Translations under genes and position numbers: made by a program | In this document: positions 7,790-13,973 of the stretch, in pieces | How the letters are laid out: each line of letters opens with the position of its first letter | How positions within the stretch are numbered: the first letter of the stretch is position 1 | Notes under the pieces: generated by a model | Database searches by the model: none | Told to the model about the DNA's origin: nothing | What the model saw: only the letters and a program-made list of their open reading frames with translations | Assembly: GCA_964391765.1 (NCBI GenBank) | Contig: CAYMNG010000031.1 | Span: 1-23,006, forward strand | Source: UBA10649 sp964391765 | Lineage (GTDB): Bacteria; Actinomycetota; Actinomycetes; S36-B12 | Direction of reading: 5' to 3' | Length of the DNA: 23,006 nucleotides

Positions 7790-9282
7790 CGGGCACCGGC
7801 GCCGGTCACGACGACGCGGACTGTCCGCAGGATGAGGATCAGGTCGCGGGTCATCGACCAGTTCTCGACGTAGTGCAGGTCCAGGCGGATCGCCTCGGGC
7901 CAGCCCAGGTCGGAACGGCCGGCGACCTGCCACAGGCCGGTGATCCCCGGCTTGGCCAGCAGTCGGCGGTAGTCGTGCCGGCCGTACCGGGCGACGTCGT
8001 CGATCGGATGCGGTCGCGGGCCGACCAGGCTCATCTCACCGCGCACGACGTTGACCAGCTGCGGCCACTCGTCGATCGACCACCGGCGCAGGAACCGCCC
8101 GGTGCGGGTGATCCGCGGGTCGTCGACGGGCTTGAACGCCGGGGAGTCGTGGCCGGCCGCGGCCCGCAGGTCGTCGCGCGCGGCGTCGGCGCCGTCGACC
8201 ATCGTGCGGAACTTCAGGATCCGGAAGGTCCGCCCGCCCTGGCCGACGCGCCACTGTCGGAACAGGACCGGGCCCGGCGACGAGGCGCGCACCGCGAGCG
8301 CGACGACACCCATCGGCACGGCGAGCACGGCGAGGGCGAGGACCGCGCCGACGAGGTCGAGGGCGCGTTTGGCGAGGCGCTGAGCCGACGACAGGCCGGG
8401 TTCGTCGAGGTGGATGAGCGGCACGCCGGCCGCTGGCCGCATCGTGATCCGCGGGCCGGCGACGTCGCTGAGGGCGGGGGCGACCAGCAGGTCGATCCCG
8501 TTGCCCTCCAGGGCCCAGCTGAGCCGGCGGACGGCCTCGGCGTCGATCCGCCGACTCGGGGTGACGGCGACCGCGTCGGCGTCGGTCGCCGCGACGAGTT
8601 CGGCGAGGGCCGCGGTCCACGAGTCGAGGTCGCCGGCCTGCGGCGGACCGTGGGTCGCGACGACGCGGAACCCGGCGTAGGCGTCAGTGTCCAGGTCGGC
8701 CGACAGCGCGGCGACGCGGTCGGGGCTGCCCACGACGACGGTGCGGTAGCACGCTCGACCCTGGGCGCGCCGCCGGTACAGCACCCGGCGCAGCAGCCAG
8801 CGCTCGGCGACCAGCGCGAGCAGGCCGACGGGGAGCGAGACGAACACGTACGCGCGGGACACCGTGGTGTCCAGGAAGTAGCCCAGGCCGGCGACGACGG
8901 CGAACAGGAGGATCGTCGCGGTGAGGAGCCGGTCGAACTCGTCCGGTCCGACGCCCAGATGTCGGTCGTCGTAGCAGCCACGCACGTACAGTGCCGCGAG
9001 CCACAGCCCGACCAGGGCGACGGCGAGGAGTCGATAGGCCGCGAACGCGGAGCGGTCCTCGGCCGGGTCGACGCCGTGGATCAGGTACCCGATGGCCACC
9101 GCGCCGGTCACCACGAGCACGTCGGCGGTGACGACCAGGTGGCGGTAGTCGCGCAGCGGGGCCGGTCGGGCAGCAGGTGCCCGGGTGAGGAAGTCCGGTA
9201 GGGCGACGGTCGGCCGGGACTCGACGGCGTGGGAGTCGACGGCGCGGGGCCCGACGGCGTGGCGGCGTTCGTCGGTCGACAC
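7786..9282 (-). CDS. Polyprenyl-phosphate sugar-1-phosphate transferase (WbaP/CpsE type)
   Basis: This membrane enzyme transfers a sugar-1-phosphate from a nucleotide sugar to undecaprenyl phosphate, the first committed step of polymer assembly. About 498 aa. Four hydrophobic segments lie in the N-terminal third, then a Rossmann-like middle domain (VVVGSPDRV), then a hydrophobic re-entrant segment and the catalytic domain over about the last 190 residues. Catalytic landmarks are GPVLFRQWRVG, FRILKFRTMV, the Asp-Glu pair in SIDEWPQLVNV, GEMSLVGPRP and KPGITGLWQV. The GTG start at 9282 is preferred because AGGGGG lies 8 nt upstream; a TTG at 9303 is an alternative. It is followed by WecG- and GT4-type genes in overlapping order, so the trio should build the first sugars of one glycan. 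Confidence 0.92.
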   Translation of the reverse strand: MSTDERRHAVGPRAVDSHAVESRPTVALPDFLTRAPAARPAPLRDYRHLVVTADVLVVTGAVAIGYLIHGVDPAEDRSAFAAYRLLAVALVGLWLAALYVRGCYDDRHLGVGPDEFDRLLTATILLFAVVAGLGYFLDTTVSRAYVFVSLPVGLLALVAERWLLRRVLYRRRAQGRACYRTVVVGSPDRVAALSADLDTDAYAGFRVVATHGPPQAGDLDSWTAALAELVAATDADAVAVTPSRRIDAEAVRRLSWALEGNGIDLLVAPALSDVAGPRITMRPAAGVPLIHLDEPGLSSAQRLAKRALDLVGAVLALAVLAVPMGVVALAVRASSPGPVLFRQWRVGQGGRTFRILKFRTMVDGADAARDDLRAAAGHDSPAFKPVDDPRITRTGRFLRRWSIDEWPQLVNVVRGEMSLVGPRPHPIDDVARYGRHDYRRLLAKPGITGLWQVAGRSDLGWPEAIRLDLHYVENWSMTRDLILILRTVRVVVTGAGAR

Positions 9283-9318
9283 GGGTGGTTCCCCCTTGCG
9301 CAACTCGACGGCGCACCC

Positions 9319-9324
9319 ACCCTA
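9319..9324 (-). promoter_or_regulatory. Candidate -10 of the polysaccharide operon
   Basis: TAGGGT on the minus strand, in the 82-bp gap between the LuxR gene stop and the sugar transferase start. It would give a leader of about 30 nt containing the AGGGGG Shine-Dalgarno sequence. No convincing -35 is visible, so readthrough from the LuxR pair is also possible. Confidence 0.3.
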
Positions 9325-9364
9325 GTGGCAGCGGTCGCGGATCAGGGTCGGTCGAGCCGCCGGA

Positions 9365-10108
9365 TCACAGCAGGCGCAGTTCGCGGGCGCGCTCGGCGGC
9401 TCGTCGCCGGTCGCTGGTGCGCAGTGCGCTCATCGCCGCTTGCAGGTCCTGCTTGACGGACGACTCCGACACGGCGAGATCGGCGGCGATCTGCGCGGTC
9501 GACTGGCCGGCGGCGACCCGACGCAGCGCGTCCCGTTGTCGATCGGTGAAGGCCAGGGACCATCCGCGCGGAGGCCGTGGCGCGTTCATCGGCGTGCTCC
9601 CCGTGCGCGGGTGCGTCGCCCACAGGCCCAGCGCGTCGGTGACGGCGCACAGCAGCGCCGTGGTGCGCTCGTCGGTGGGCCAGGGCCGGTCGAGGGTTAC
9701 GCCCAGGGCGCCGACGACGTCGCCGGCGAACCGGATCGGACTGCACACGACCGCCTGTGCCCGATCACCGATGCCGTCCCACAGCCGTCGATCCAGCGCG
9801 GTCAGGTACAGCCGGTCGAGGTTCGGCCGCTCGACGACGGTCACCGTCGAGGTTCGGACGCACTCCACGAGCGGGAGGTCCAGCTCCAGGGGGACCCGCG
9901 CGTAGCGCCCGGATTCCAGTGCCGTGTGGCCGTACGCGCCGATCGCGACGAGCTCGTCGGGGTTCGCGAGCCGCCACAGCATTCCGCCGCGCATCCCGAG
10001 GCGTTCGAACGGACCGGTCGCCAGGGCGTGCAGCGCGTCCGCCGGTGACGGGTACGTCGACAGGTGGCGCAGGAACGACGGCAGACGTCCGAGGCCGGTG
10101 TTCGTCAC
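9365..10108 (-). CDS. GAF-domain LuxR-type transcriptional regulator (second of a pair)
   Basis: A 247-aa regulator with an N-terminal GAF-like sensory domain (about residues 15-150, including AVVCSPIRFAGDVVGALGV) and a C-terminal LuxR/FixJ helix-turn-helix (about 185-247: LAFTDRQRDALRRVAAG, then AQIAADLAVSESSVKQDL). There is no receiver domain with phospho-acceptor Asp, so a small ligand or redox signal, not a histidine kinase, probably controls it. The GTG start at 10108 overlaps the upstream LuxR stop in a GTGA, so the two regulators are translationally coupled. They share domain order, length and N-terminal pattern (GLGRLP against ALGGLP), pointing to an old tandem duplication. Targets may be the polysaccharide genes just downstream. 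Positions beyond GTG 10108 belong to the neighbour. Confidence 0.85.
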   Translation of the reverse strand: MTNTGLGRLPSFLRHLSTYPSPADALHALATGPFERLGMRGGMLWRLANPDELVAIGAYGHTALESGRYARVPLELDLPLVECVRTSTVTVVERPNLDRLYLTALDRRLWDGIGDRAQAVVCSPIRFAGDVVGALGVTLDRPWPTDERTTALLCAVTDALGLWATHPRTGSTPMNAPRPPRGWSLAFTDRQRDALRRVAAGQSTAQIAADLAVSESSVKQDLQAAMSALRTSDRRRAAERARELRLL

Positions 10109-10884
10109 GGCCGGGTCCGGTTCGGATCGACGTCGTCGGTCGATTCCGGCGCCAGGAGCCCGCTGGCCCGAGCGGCGTCGACGGCCGCGGTGCGGTTCGA
10201 CACCGCGAACGCCGACAGCACGCGGCCGACCTCCTGCTTCACGGTCGACGTGGACACCTCGAGCACCGATGCGATCGAGGTGTTGCTGCGACCGTCGGCG
10301 AGCAGCCGGACGATCCGCAACTGGCGCGCGGTGAGGTTCGGCGGCTGGGCGATCGGCATCGGTCGCGGGACGCCGCTGGCCGGATGCGTCAACCACAGGC
10401 CGAGCGCCGCCCCGACCGCGTCCAGCAGCGCGATGTCGACGCTGGACCAGTCGGTCTTCCCCGCGCAGCCGAACGCGAACGTGCCGATCACCGCACCTTG
10501 GCTCATCAGCGGCACGCTGGCGATCGTCCCGACCTTGACCCGATCGCGGTAGTGCGCCCAGCTCGGTTCGGTCAACGGCATGTCGACGTACCGGTCGGCG
10601 ACCTCGTCGATCGGGTCGATGATCGCCTCGGCCTCCCAGTAGGCGCGGGTCAGCGGGTAGTCGACGGCGAGGGGGACGATGGTGAACCCGTCCTCCTCGG
10701 GTTCGGCGAAGCCGTGCGATCCGAGCATGACCAGATGCGGTGGCCGGGCCCACAACACCGCGGCCGACGTCGCGCCGAGGATCGCGCCGGGACCGTCGAG
10801 GAGGGCGCGGGCCACGTCATCGGGGTGGGAGGCGCCGTTGCGGGCGGCCAACAGCGTCGGCAGGCCACCGAGCGCGCCGTCCAT
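10105..10884 (-). CDS. GAF-domain LuxR-type transcriptional regulator (first of a pair)
   Basis: A 259-aa paralogue of the downstream gene: an N-terminal GAF-like domain (core VGTIASVPLMSQGAVIGTF) and a C-terminal LuxR-type HTH (LTARQLRIVRLLADGRSN, then SIASVLEVSTSTVKQEV). It also lacks a receiver domain. The ATG at 10884 is chosen because it aligns with the start of the paralogue; the nearby in-frame GTG at 10890 is equally possible, and a longer start up to 11025 would place the operator-like repeat inside the gene. Only a G-rich run lies before the ATG, so translation initiation is not obvious. The 27-bp dyad at 10955-10981 lies upstream and could be its own operator. The ligand and targets are unknown. 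Confidence 0.83.
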   Translation of the reverse strand: MDGALGGLPTLLAARNGASHPDDVARALLDGPGAILGATSAAVLWARPPHLVMLGSHGFAEPEEDGFTIVPLAVDYPLTRAYWEAEAIIDPIDEVADRYVDMPLTEPSWAHYRDRVKVGTIASVPLMSQGAVIGTFAFGCAGKTDWSSVDIALLDAVGAALGLWLTHPASGVPRPMPIAQPPNLTARQLRIVRLLADGRSNTSIASVLEVSTSTVKQEVGRVLSAFAVSNRTAAVDAARASGLLAPESTDDVDPNRTRP

Positions 10885-10930
10885 CCCCACCCCCAGTCTC
10901 GCCAGTACGAGCGTGCCGCCGAGAGTTTCG

Positions 10931-10936
10931 ACGATA
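10931..10936 (-). promoter_or_regulatory. Candidate -10 of the LuxR pair
   Basis: TATCGT on the minus strand (TANNNT type). Transcription would begin near 10924, leaving about 40 nt before the ATG at 10884. The dyad at 10955-10981 would then be centred about 44 bp upstream of the start site, a common position for an activator. Confidence 0.35.
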
Positions 10937-10954
10937 GGTGTGTAGCACAACACG

Positions 10955-10981
10955 GACGGCCATGCCCCGGGTATGGCCGTC
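10955..10981. promoter_or_regulatory. Perfect 9-bp inverted repeat, likely operator
   Basis: GACGGCCAT-N9-ATGGCCGTC is a perfect 9-bp dyad with a 9-nt spacer (arms 10955-10963 and 10973-10981). The 18-bp centre-to-centre arm spacing fits a dimeric HTH regulator reading two successive major grooves on one face of the helix. It sits between the LuxR pair and the divergent protease gene. The binding protein is inferred only from position. Confidence 0.5.
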
Positions 10982-11010
10982 GAGAGTGGGCCACGGCGGC
11001 TCCGCGCGGG

Positions 11011-11045
11011 GCACACTGTGCGCATCGCAGTCCCTGGTGGGACTG
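11011..11045. repeat. Two small inverted repeats beside the large hairpin
   Basis: GCACA-C-TGTGC at 11011-11021 is followed by CAGTCCC-TGGT-GGGACTG at 11028-11045, a 7-bp perfect stem with a 4-nt loop. The second ends 2 bp before the large stem at 11048. Together they make the gap between the LuxR and protease genes unusually rich in dyad symmetry. Confidence 0.5.
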
Positions 11046-11047
11046 GG

Positions 11048-11092
11048 CGGGCCTGGTCGAAGCCTTACGGGAGAGGGCTTCGACCAGGCCCG
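11048..11092. repeat. Large perfect hairpin (17-bp stem) in a divergent intergenic region
   Basis: Arms 11048-11064 and 11076-11092 are exact reverse complements over 17 bp, and a G-U pair plus an A-U pair can extend the stem to a 7-nt loop (11067-11073). Neither strand has a T run after it. The flanking genes are transcribed away from it, so it does not terminate either of them. It could end a small RNA, fold in a leader, or be a dispersed palindromic element. Confidence 0.65.
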
Positions 11093-11109
11093 TCGTCCGG
11101 GTGGTCGGG

Positions 11110-11115
11110 TACCGT
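11110..11115 (+). promoter_or_regulatory. -10 element of a probable leaderless promoter (protease gene)
   Basis: TACCGT lies exactly 7 nt before the ATG at 11123, the spacing expected when transcription starts at or next to the start codon. No Shine-Dalgarno sequence precedes that ATG. Confidence 0.45.
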
Positions 11116-11122
11116 GCCGGGC

Positions 11123-12031
11123 ATGGGCGTCCTGCGAACGATGGTCGTAGTCACCGGCGCGGCGTCGATCGTCGCCACCGCACTGGTCGGGGGAGCCGGC
11201 GCCGCCGCGGCGCGCCCGGCCGCGCCGGACGTCCCGGGTTCGTACACGCTGACCCTCACTCGGGTGAGCAACGCGCACGCCGTCGTGGTGCGCTGGGGCG
11301 ACGGTACGACCAGCCGGCGCACATCGCCGTGCACGCCGGCGCAGGTGTCCCGACGCCCGGCGGCGTGCACGATGCGCTTCACCCACGTCTACCCGGGGAA
11401 GGGCACGTACCAGGTCACGACCAAGTGGGGTCCTCAGGTCGTCGGCCGGGACACCGTGCGCGTGGGCTTCGTCCCCCGCGGCTGGCGACCGCCGGCGCGC
11501 TGGGTGCAGCCGGCCGGTTGGTTGCCGTATGACGCCGGCGCGACGTTCGCCGCCTGCGCGACCGTGCCGTGGTACTACGACGCGACCGGTCAGCCGCCGG
11601 CGGCGGCGCGGATGCAGGACGACGTCGTCGCCGGGCTGGCGCTGGTGGGCGCACAGACCGGGTTGCGGTTCGTGCCCACGACCGACCGGGCCAAGGCCCA
11701 GTTGGTCTTCGGCTGGGCGGACCTGACCGGCTACGGCTCCGGCGTCGCGGGGTTCGGTGGGTACGACGCCGACAGTGCGTACGTCCGGTTCTCGACGACG
11801 AACTGGTGGCCGGCGGACACCTGGGCGGGGTTCGACGTCGTCACGCAGCCGGACGGGACCACCGGTGTCGGCCGCGGGTGGCTGGTCGTGCACGAGACGA
11901 TGCACGCGATCGGCTTCGACCACGTGGCGGACGAGACGTCGATCATGAATCCGATCACGACGGCGCACGCGCTCAACGCCGGCGACCTGGACGGCCTGCA
12001 CACGATGTACCCGACGGCCGCGTGCGGCTGA
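11123..12031 (+). CDS. Secreted matrixin-like zinc metalloprotease
   Basis: A 302-aa exported protein. The first ~30 residues form a signal peptide (MGVLRTMVVV, hydrophobic core, small residues ending AAAARP), which supports the ATG at 11123 over an in-frame ATG 150 bases upstream. Residues ~35-100 resemble a PKD-like beta-sandwich (VRWGDGTTS and FTHVYPGKGTYQV). The C-terminal part is a metzincin-type protease: HETMHAIGFDH with zinc ligands H257, H261, H267 and catalytic E258, followed by a Met-turn in SIMNP (M275). It resembles the peptidase M10 group found as extracellular enzymes in actinobacteria. Substrate is unknown. It is divergent from the LuxR pair, and the lsr2-like gene starts 24 bp after its stop. 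Confidence 0.83.
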   Translation: MGVLRTMVVVTGAASIVATALVGGAGAAAARPAAPDVPGSYTLTLTRVSNAHAVVVRWGDGTTSRRTSPCTPAQVSRRPAACTMRFTHVYPGKGTYQVTTKWGPQVVGRDTVRVGFVPRGWRPPARWVQPAGWLPYDAGATFAACATVPWYYDATGQPPAAARMQDDVVAGLALVGAQTGLRFVPTTDRAKAQLVFGWADLTGYGSGVAGFGGYDADSAYVRFSTTNWWPADTWAGFDVVTQPDGTTGVGRGWLVVHETMHAIGFDHVADETSIMNPITTAHALNAGDLDGLHTMYPTAACG

Positions 12032-12042
12032 CCTCGACCGGG

Positions 12043-12048
12043 CACAAT
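12043..12048 (+). promoter_or_regulatory. -10 element of a probable leaderless promoter (lsr2-like gene)
   Basis: CACAAT lies exactly 7 nt before the GTG at 12056. No Shine-Dalgarno sequence is visible, and the position fits a leaderless transcript separate from the protease gene. Confidence 0.4.
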
Positions 12049-12055
12049 GTGGCCC

Positions 12056-12424
12056 GTGGCGAAGAAGACGCTGATCATCGACGACCTGACCGGAGACGCG
12101 GGGGCGCGCACGCGCACGTTCGCCCTGGAAGGGACGGACTACGAGATCGACCTGACCGAGGTGTCGTTCGCCGAACTGCGCGCGGTGCTCAAGCCCTTCA
12201 TCCGGGCCGCGCGCCCGGTCGCCGGCTCGCGGTCGCCGGCCGCGAGCCCCCGCCGGCCCCGGCCGCGACCGGCGGCGTCGGCGGGCACGTCCGCGGCGAC
12301 CTCGTCCGCGGCCACGATCCGGTCGTGGGCGCGAGGGGTGGGCATCGCGGTCCCTGACCGCGGGCGGGTGCCGGCCGACGTGCGTGCCCAGTGGGAGGCG
12401 GCCGGCAGCCCCGTCCCGTCCTGA
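12056..12424 (+). CDS. lsr2: Lsr2-family nucleoid-associated protein
   Basis: Lsr2 is the actinobacterial counterpart of H-NS: it bridges DNA and silences AT-rich or acquired genes. The 122-aa product has the expected two parts. The N-terminal dimerisation domain is about residues 1-50 (AKKTLIIDDLTGD, then EGTDYEIDLTEVSFAELRA). A Pro/Arg/Ser/Ala-rich linker spans about 51-86. The C-terminal DNA-binding domain is about 87-116, with TIRSWARG and the AT-hook-like RGR at 102-104 in DRGRVPADV. The GTG at 12056 is chosen because VAKKTL matches the usual Lsr2 N-terminus; the ATG at 12047 is less likely. Many actinobacteria carry several Lsr2 copies; whether this is the main one cannot be told here. 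The gene ends 10 bp before the convergent membrane protein gene. Confidence 0.9.
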   Translation: MAKKTLIIDDLTGDAGARTRTFALEGTDYEIDLTEVSFAELRAVLKPFIRAARPVAGSRSPAASPRRPRPRPAASAGTSAATSSAATIRSWARGVGIAVPDRGRVPADVRAQWEAAGSPVPS

Positions 12425-12434
12425 GCCGCCCGAC

Positions 12435-13973
12435 TCAGCGCGCGGCGACGACGAGCAGTCGGCCGTCGGGTGCGGTGAGCACGACGTCGACGGGCACGCC
12501 GTCGGCGGCCGGGTCGATCGGCGACCGCGTCACGCCCGGTACCGCGTGGTCGAAGGCCGCGATGAAGGTTCCGGGTTCGAGCGGGACCTCACCGGTGCGG
12601 TACGGGCCGACGACGCGCCCGGTGGCCCAGTACACCGCGGCGGGGTCGTTCGACACGACGACCGCGGACGAAGGCAGGGCGACGACGGCCCGCGACACCG
12701 CCGAGTCGATGACCGCGGCGTCGGCGTACCCGTGGCCGTGCCGACCCACGGTCCAGGCGTAGCCGGCGCTCTGCGCGAGCGCGACCGGACCGGCGAGAAC
12801 GGCCAGCATCGCCACCGCGGCCAGCAGCCCGCGGCGAAAACAGGTCGGGCCGTACTCGGTGCGCCGCAGCGCATGTCGCGCCGAGTACGTGGCGAGGATC
12901 GCCAGCGGGACCAGGGCCGGTGCCGCCATCCGGTACCGCATGAACTCCACGAACGACACTCGGCCGGCGAGGAGGACCGTCAGCCAGTAGGTGGCGACGA
13001 AGAGCAGGAGCACCGCCATGGCGGCGTCGCGGTCCCGGACGGCGACGACCGTCCCGTAGGCCAGCAGTACGGCGACCACCAGCCCGACGGCGACCGCGAG
13101 TGCGGGCCAGCGGTCGGCCACCGGAGCGGGCAGCACGAGCGCGCCGAGCGTCGTCGTGGTGTCCGCCAGGTAGTCGGCCACGCTGCCCTGCGGCGCACCG
13201 TGCGGCCCGAACAGGCCGGCGCCGGCGGCCAGGTTGCGTAGGACCAGGGCGACCGAGCCGAGCGCGCCGGCCGAAGCGACGGCGATCCCGGCGGCGACCG
13301 CGCGCACCGGACCGTGCCGGCGCAGCGCCAGGGCCGCACCGACCCCGGCGACGGGGATCAGGCCCAACCCGACGTAGCGGACCCATGGGGTGAGCATCAC
13401 GAGCACGACGACCGCAGCGAACGTCGGGCCGGAGAGTCGGGCAGCGACCACGGCGCGGGTGAGCAGGAGCAGCACCACCGTCGTCAGGACGCACGCCAAC
13501 GGCTCGGACCACATCCGCGAGTACAGCATCGTCGTGGACGTGGCCACCGCCGTGAGGGCCGTCGGCACCAGCGCGAGCCGACGGTCCCGCAGCGCGCTGG
13601 CCGCCAGGGCGTACGTCACGACTACGAGCCCGCCGGCGAGCAGCGCACCGAGTGCGGCAGCGACCGTCGTCACGTCCGCGCCGCCGGGCCAGGCCCGCGC
13701 GATCGTGCCGAGGAGGACCGGCAGGCCCGGCGGGAACTGCGCCAGCAGGTGGCCGGTCATCGTCGTGGGCGGCTCGCCGGCCGCGACGGCGCGGGCGGCG
13801 AAGGCGTAGGCGACGGAGTCCGTGGTCATCCCGATCCCGGACCGCGACGCGAGCGTGGTCAGCGCGGCCGCGAGCACGGCCAGCGCGCCGACCGCCCACC
13901 GCAGGCGGCGGGTCGAGGCGAGGACGTCGTCGGTCGGCGGTCGTCGGTCGGCGGTCGTCAGGTCGTCGGTCAT
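12435..13973 (-). CDS. Polytopic membrane protein, GT-C-like glycosyltransferase
   Basis: A 512-aa integral membrane protein with roughly ten hydrophobic segments and a C-terminal soluble portion of ~100 residues. The first extracytoplasmic loop contains D52 in TTDSVAYAFAARAVAAG, resembling the conserved acidic residue and pattern of GT-C enzymes (PMT, ArnT and RgtA families) that use polyprenyl-phosphate sugars; FPPGLPVLLG follows, also typical. The assignment rests on topology and this loop, so the donor and acceptor are unknown. The ATG at 13973 overlaps the stop of the isochorismatase-ALDH gene by one base (TGATG), so it is the third gene of that operon. Its early codons include a 14-bp tandem duplication. 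It converges with the lsr2-like gene. Confidence 0.7.
   Translation of the reverse strand: MTDDLTTADRRPPTDDVLASTRRLRWAVGALAVLAAALTTLASRSGIGMTTDSVAYAFAARAVAAGEPPTTMTGHLLAQFPPGLPVLLGTIARAWPGGADVTTVAAALGALLAGGLVVVTYALAASALRDRRLALVPTALTAVATSTTMLYSRMWSEPLACVLTTVVLLLLTRAVVAARLSGPTFAAVVVLVMLTPWVRYVGLGLIPVAGVGAALALRRHGPVRAVAAGIAVASAGALGSVALVLRNLAAGAGLFGPHGAPQGSVADYLADTTTTLGALVLPAPVADRWPALAVAVGLVVAVLLAYGTVVAVRDRDAAMAVLLLFVATYWLTVLLAGRVSFVEFMRYRMAAPALVPLAILATYSARHALRRTEYGPTCFRRGLLAAVAMLAVLAGPVALAQSAGYAWTVGRHGHGYADAAVIDSAVSRAVVALPSSAVVVSNDPAAVYWATGRVVGPYRTGEVPLEPGTFIAAFDHAVPGVTRSPIDPAADGVPVDVVLTAPDGRLLVVAAR
13929..13956. repeat. 14-bp tandem direct repeat in the start of the GT-C-like gene
   Basis: GTCGGTCGGCGGTC occurs twice back to back, at 13929-13942 and 13943-13956. 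It encodes the hydrophilic N-terminal tail of the membrane protein. Fourteen is not a multiple of three, so gain or loss of a unit would shift the frame near the start. Slippage could therefore switch the gene off, though there is no evidence that it does. Confidence 0.55.

Noticed and set aside
7790..7933. Extra 48 N-terminal residues on the WecG-type protein
   Set aside because: They lie inside the sugar transferase gene and are Arg/Pro-rich. The GTG at 7789 gives the usual family length.
11048..11092. Reading the large hairpin as a standard rho-independent terminator of a flanking gene
   Set aside because: Both flanking genes run away from it and there is no T run on either side, so it terminates neither of them.
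10973..11122. Earlier in-frame ATG for the matrixin-like protease
   Set aside because: It would bury the signal peptide 50 residues in and place the 17-bp hairpin inside coding sequence.
9757..11532. A 591-codon plus-strand frame opposite the LuxR pair
   Set aside because: Low-complexity Arg/Gly/Pro composition, antisense to two real regulators, and it runs out of frame through the protease gene.
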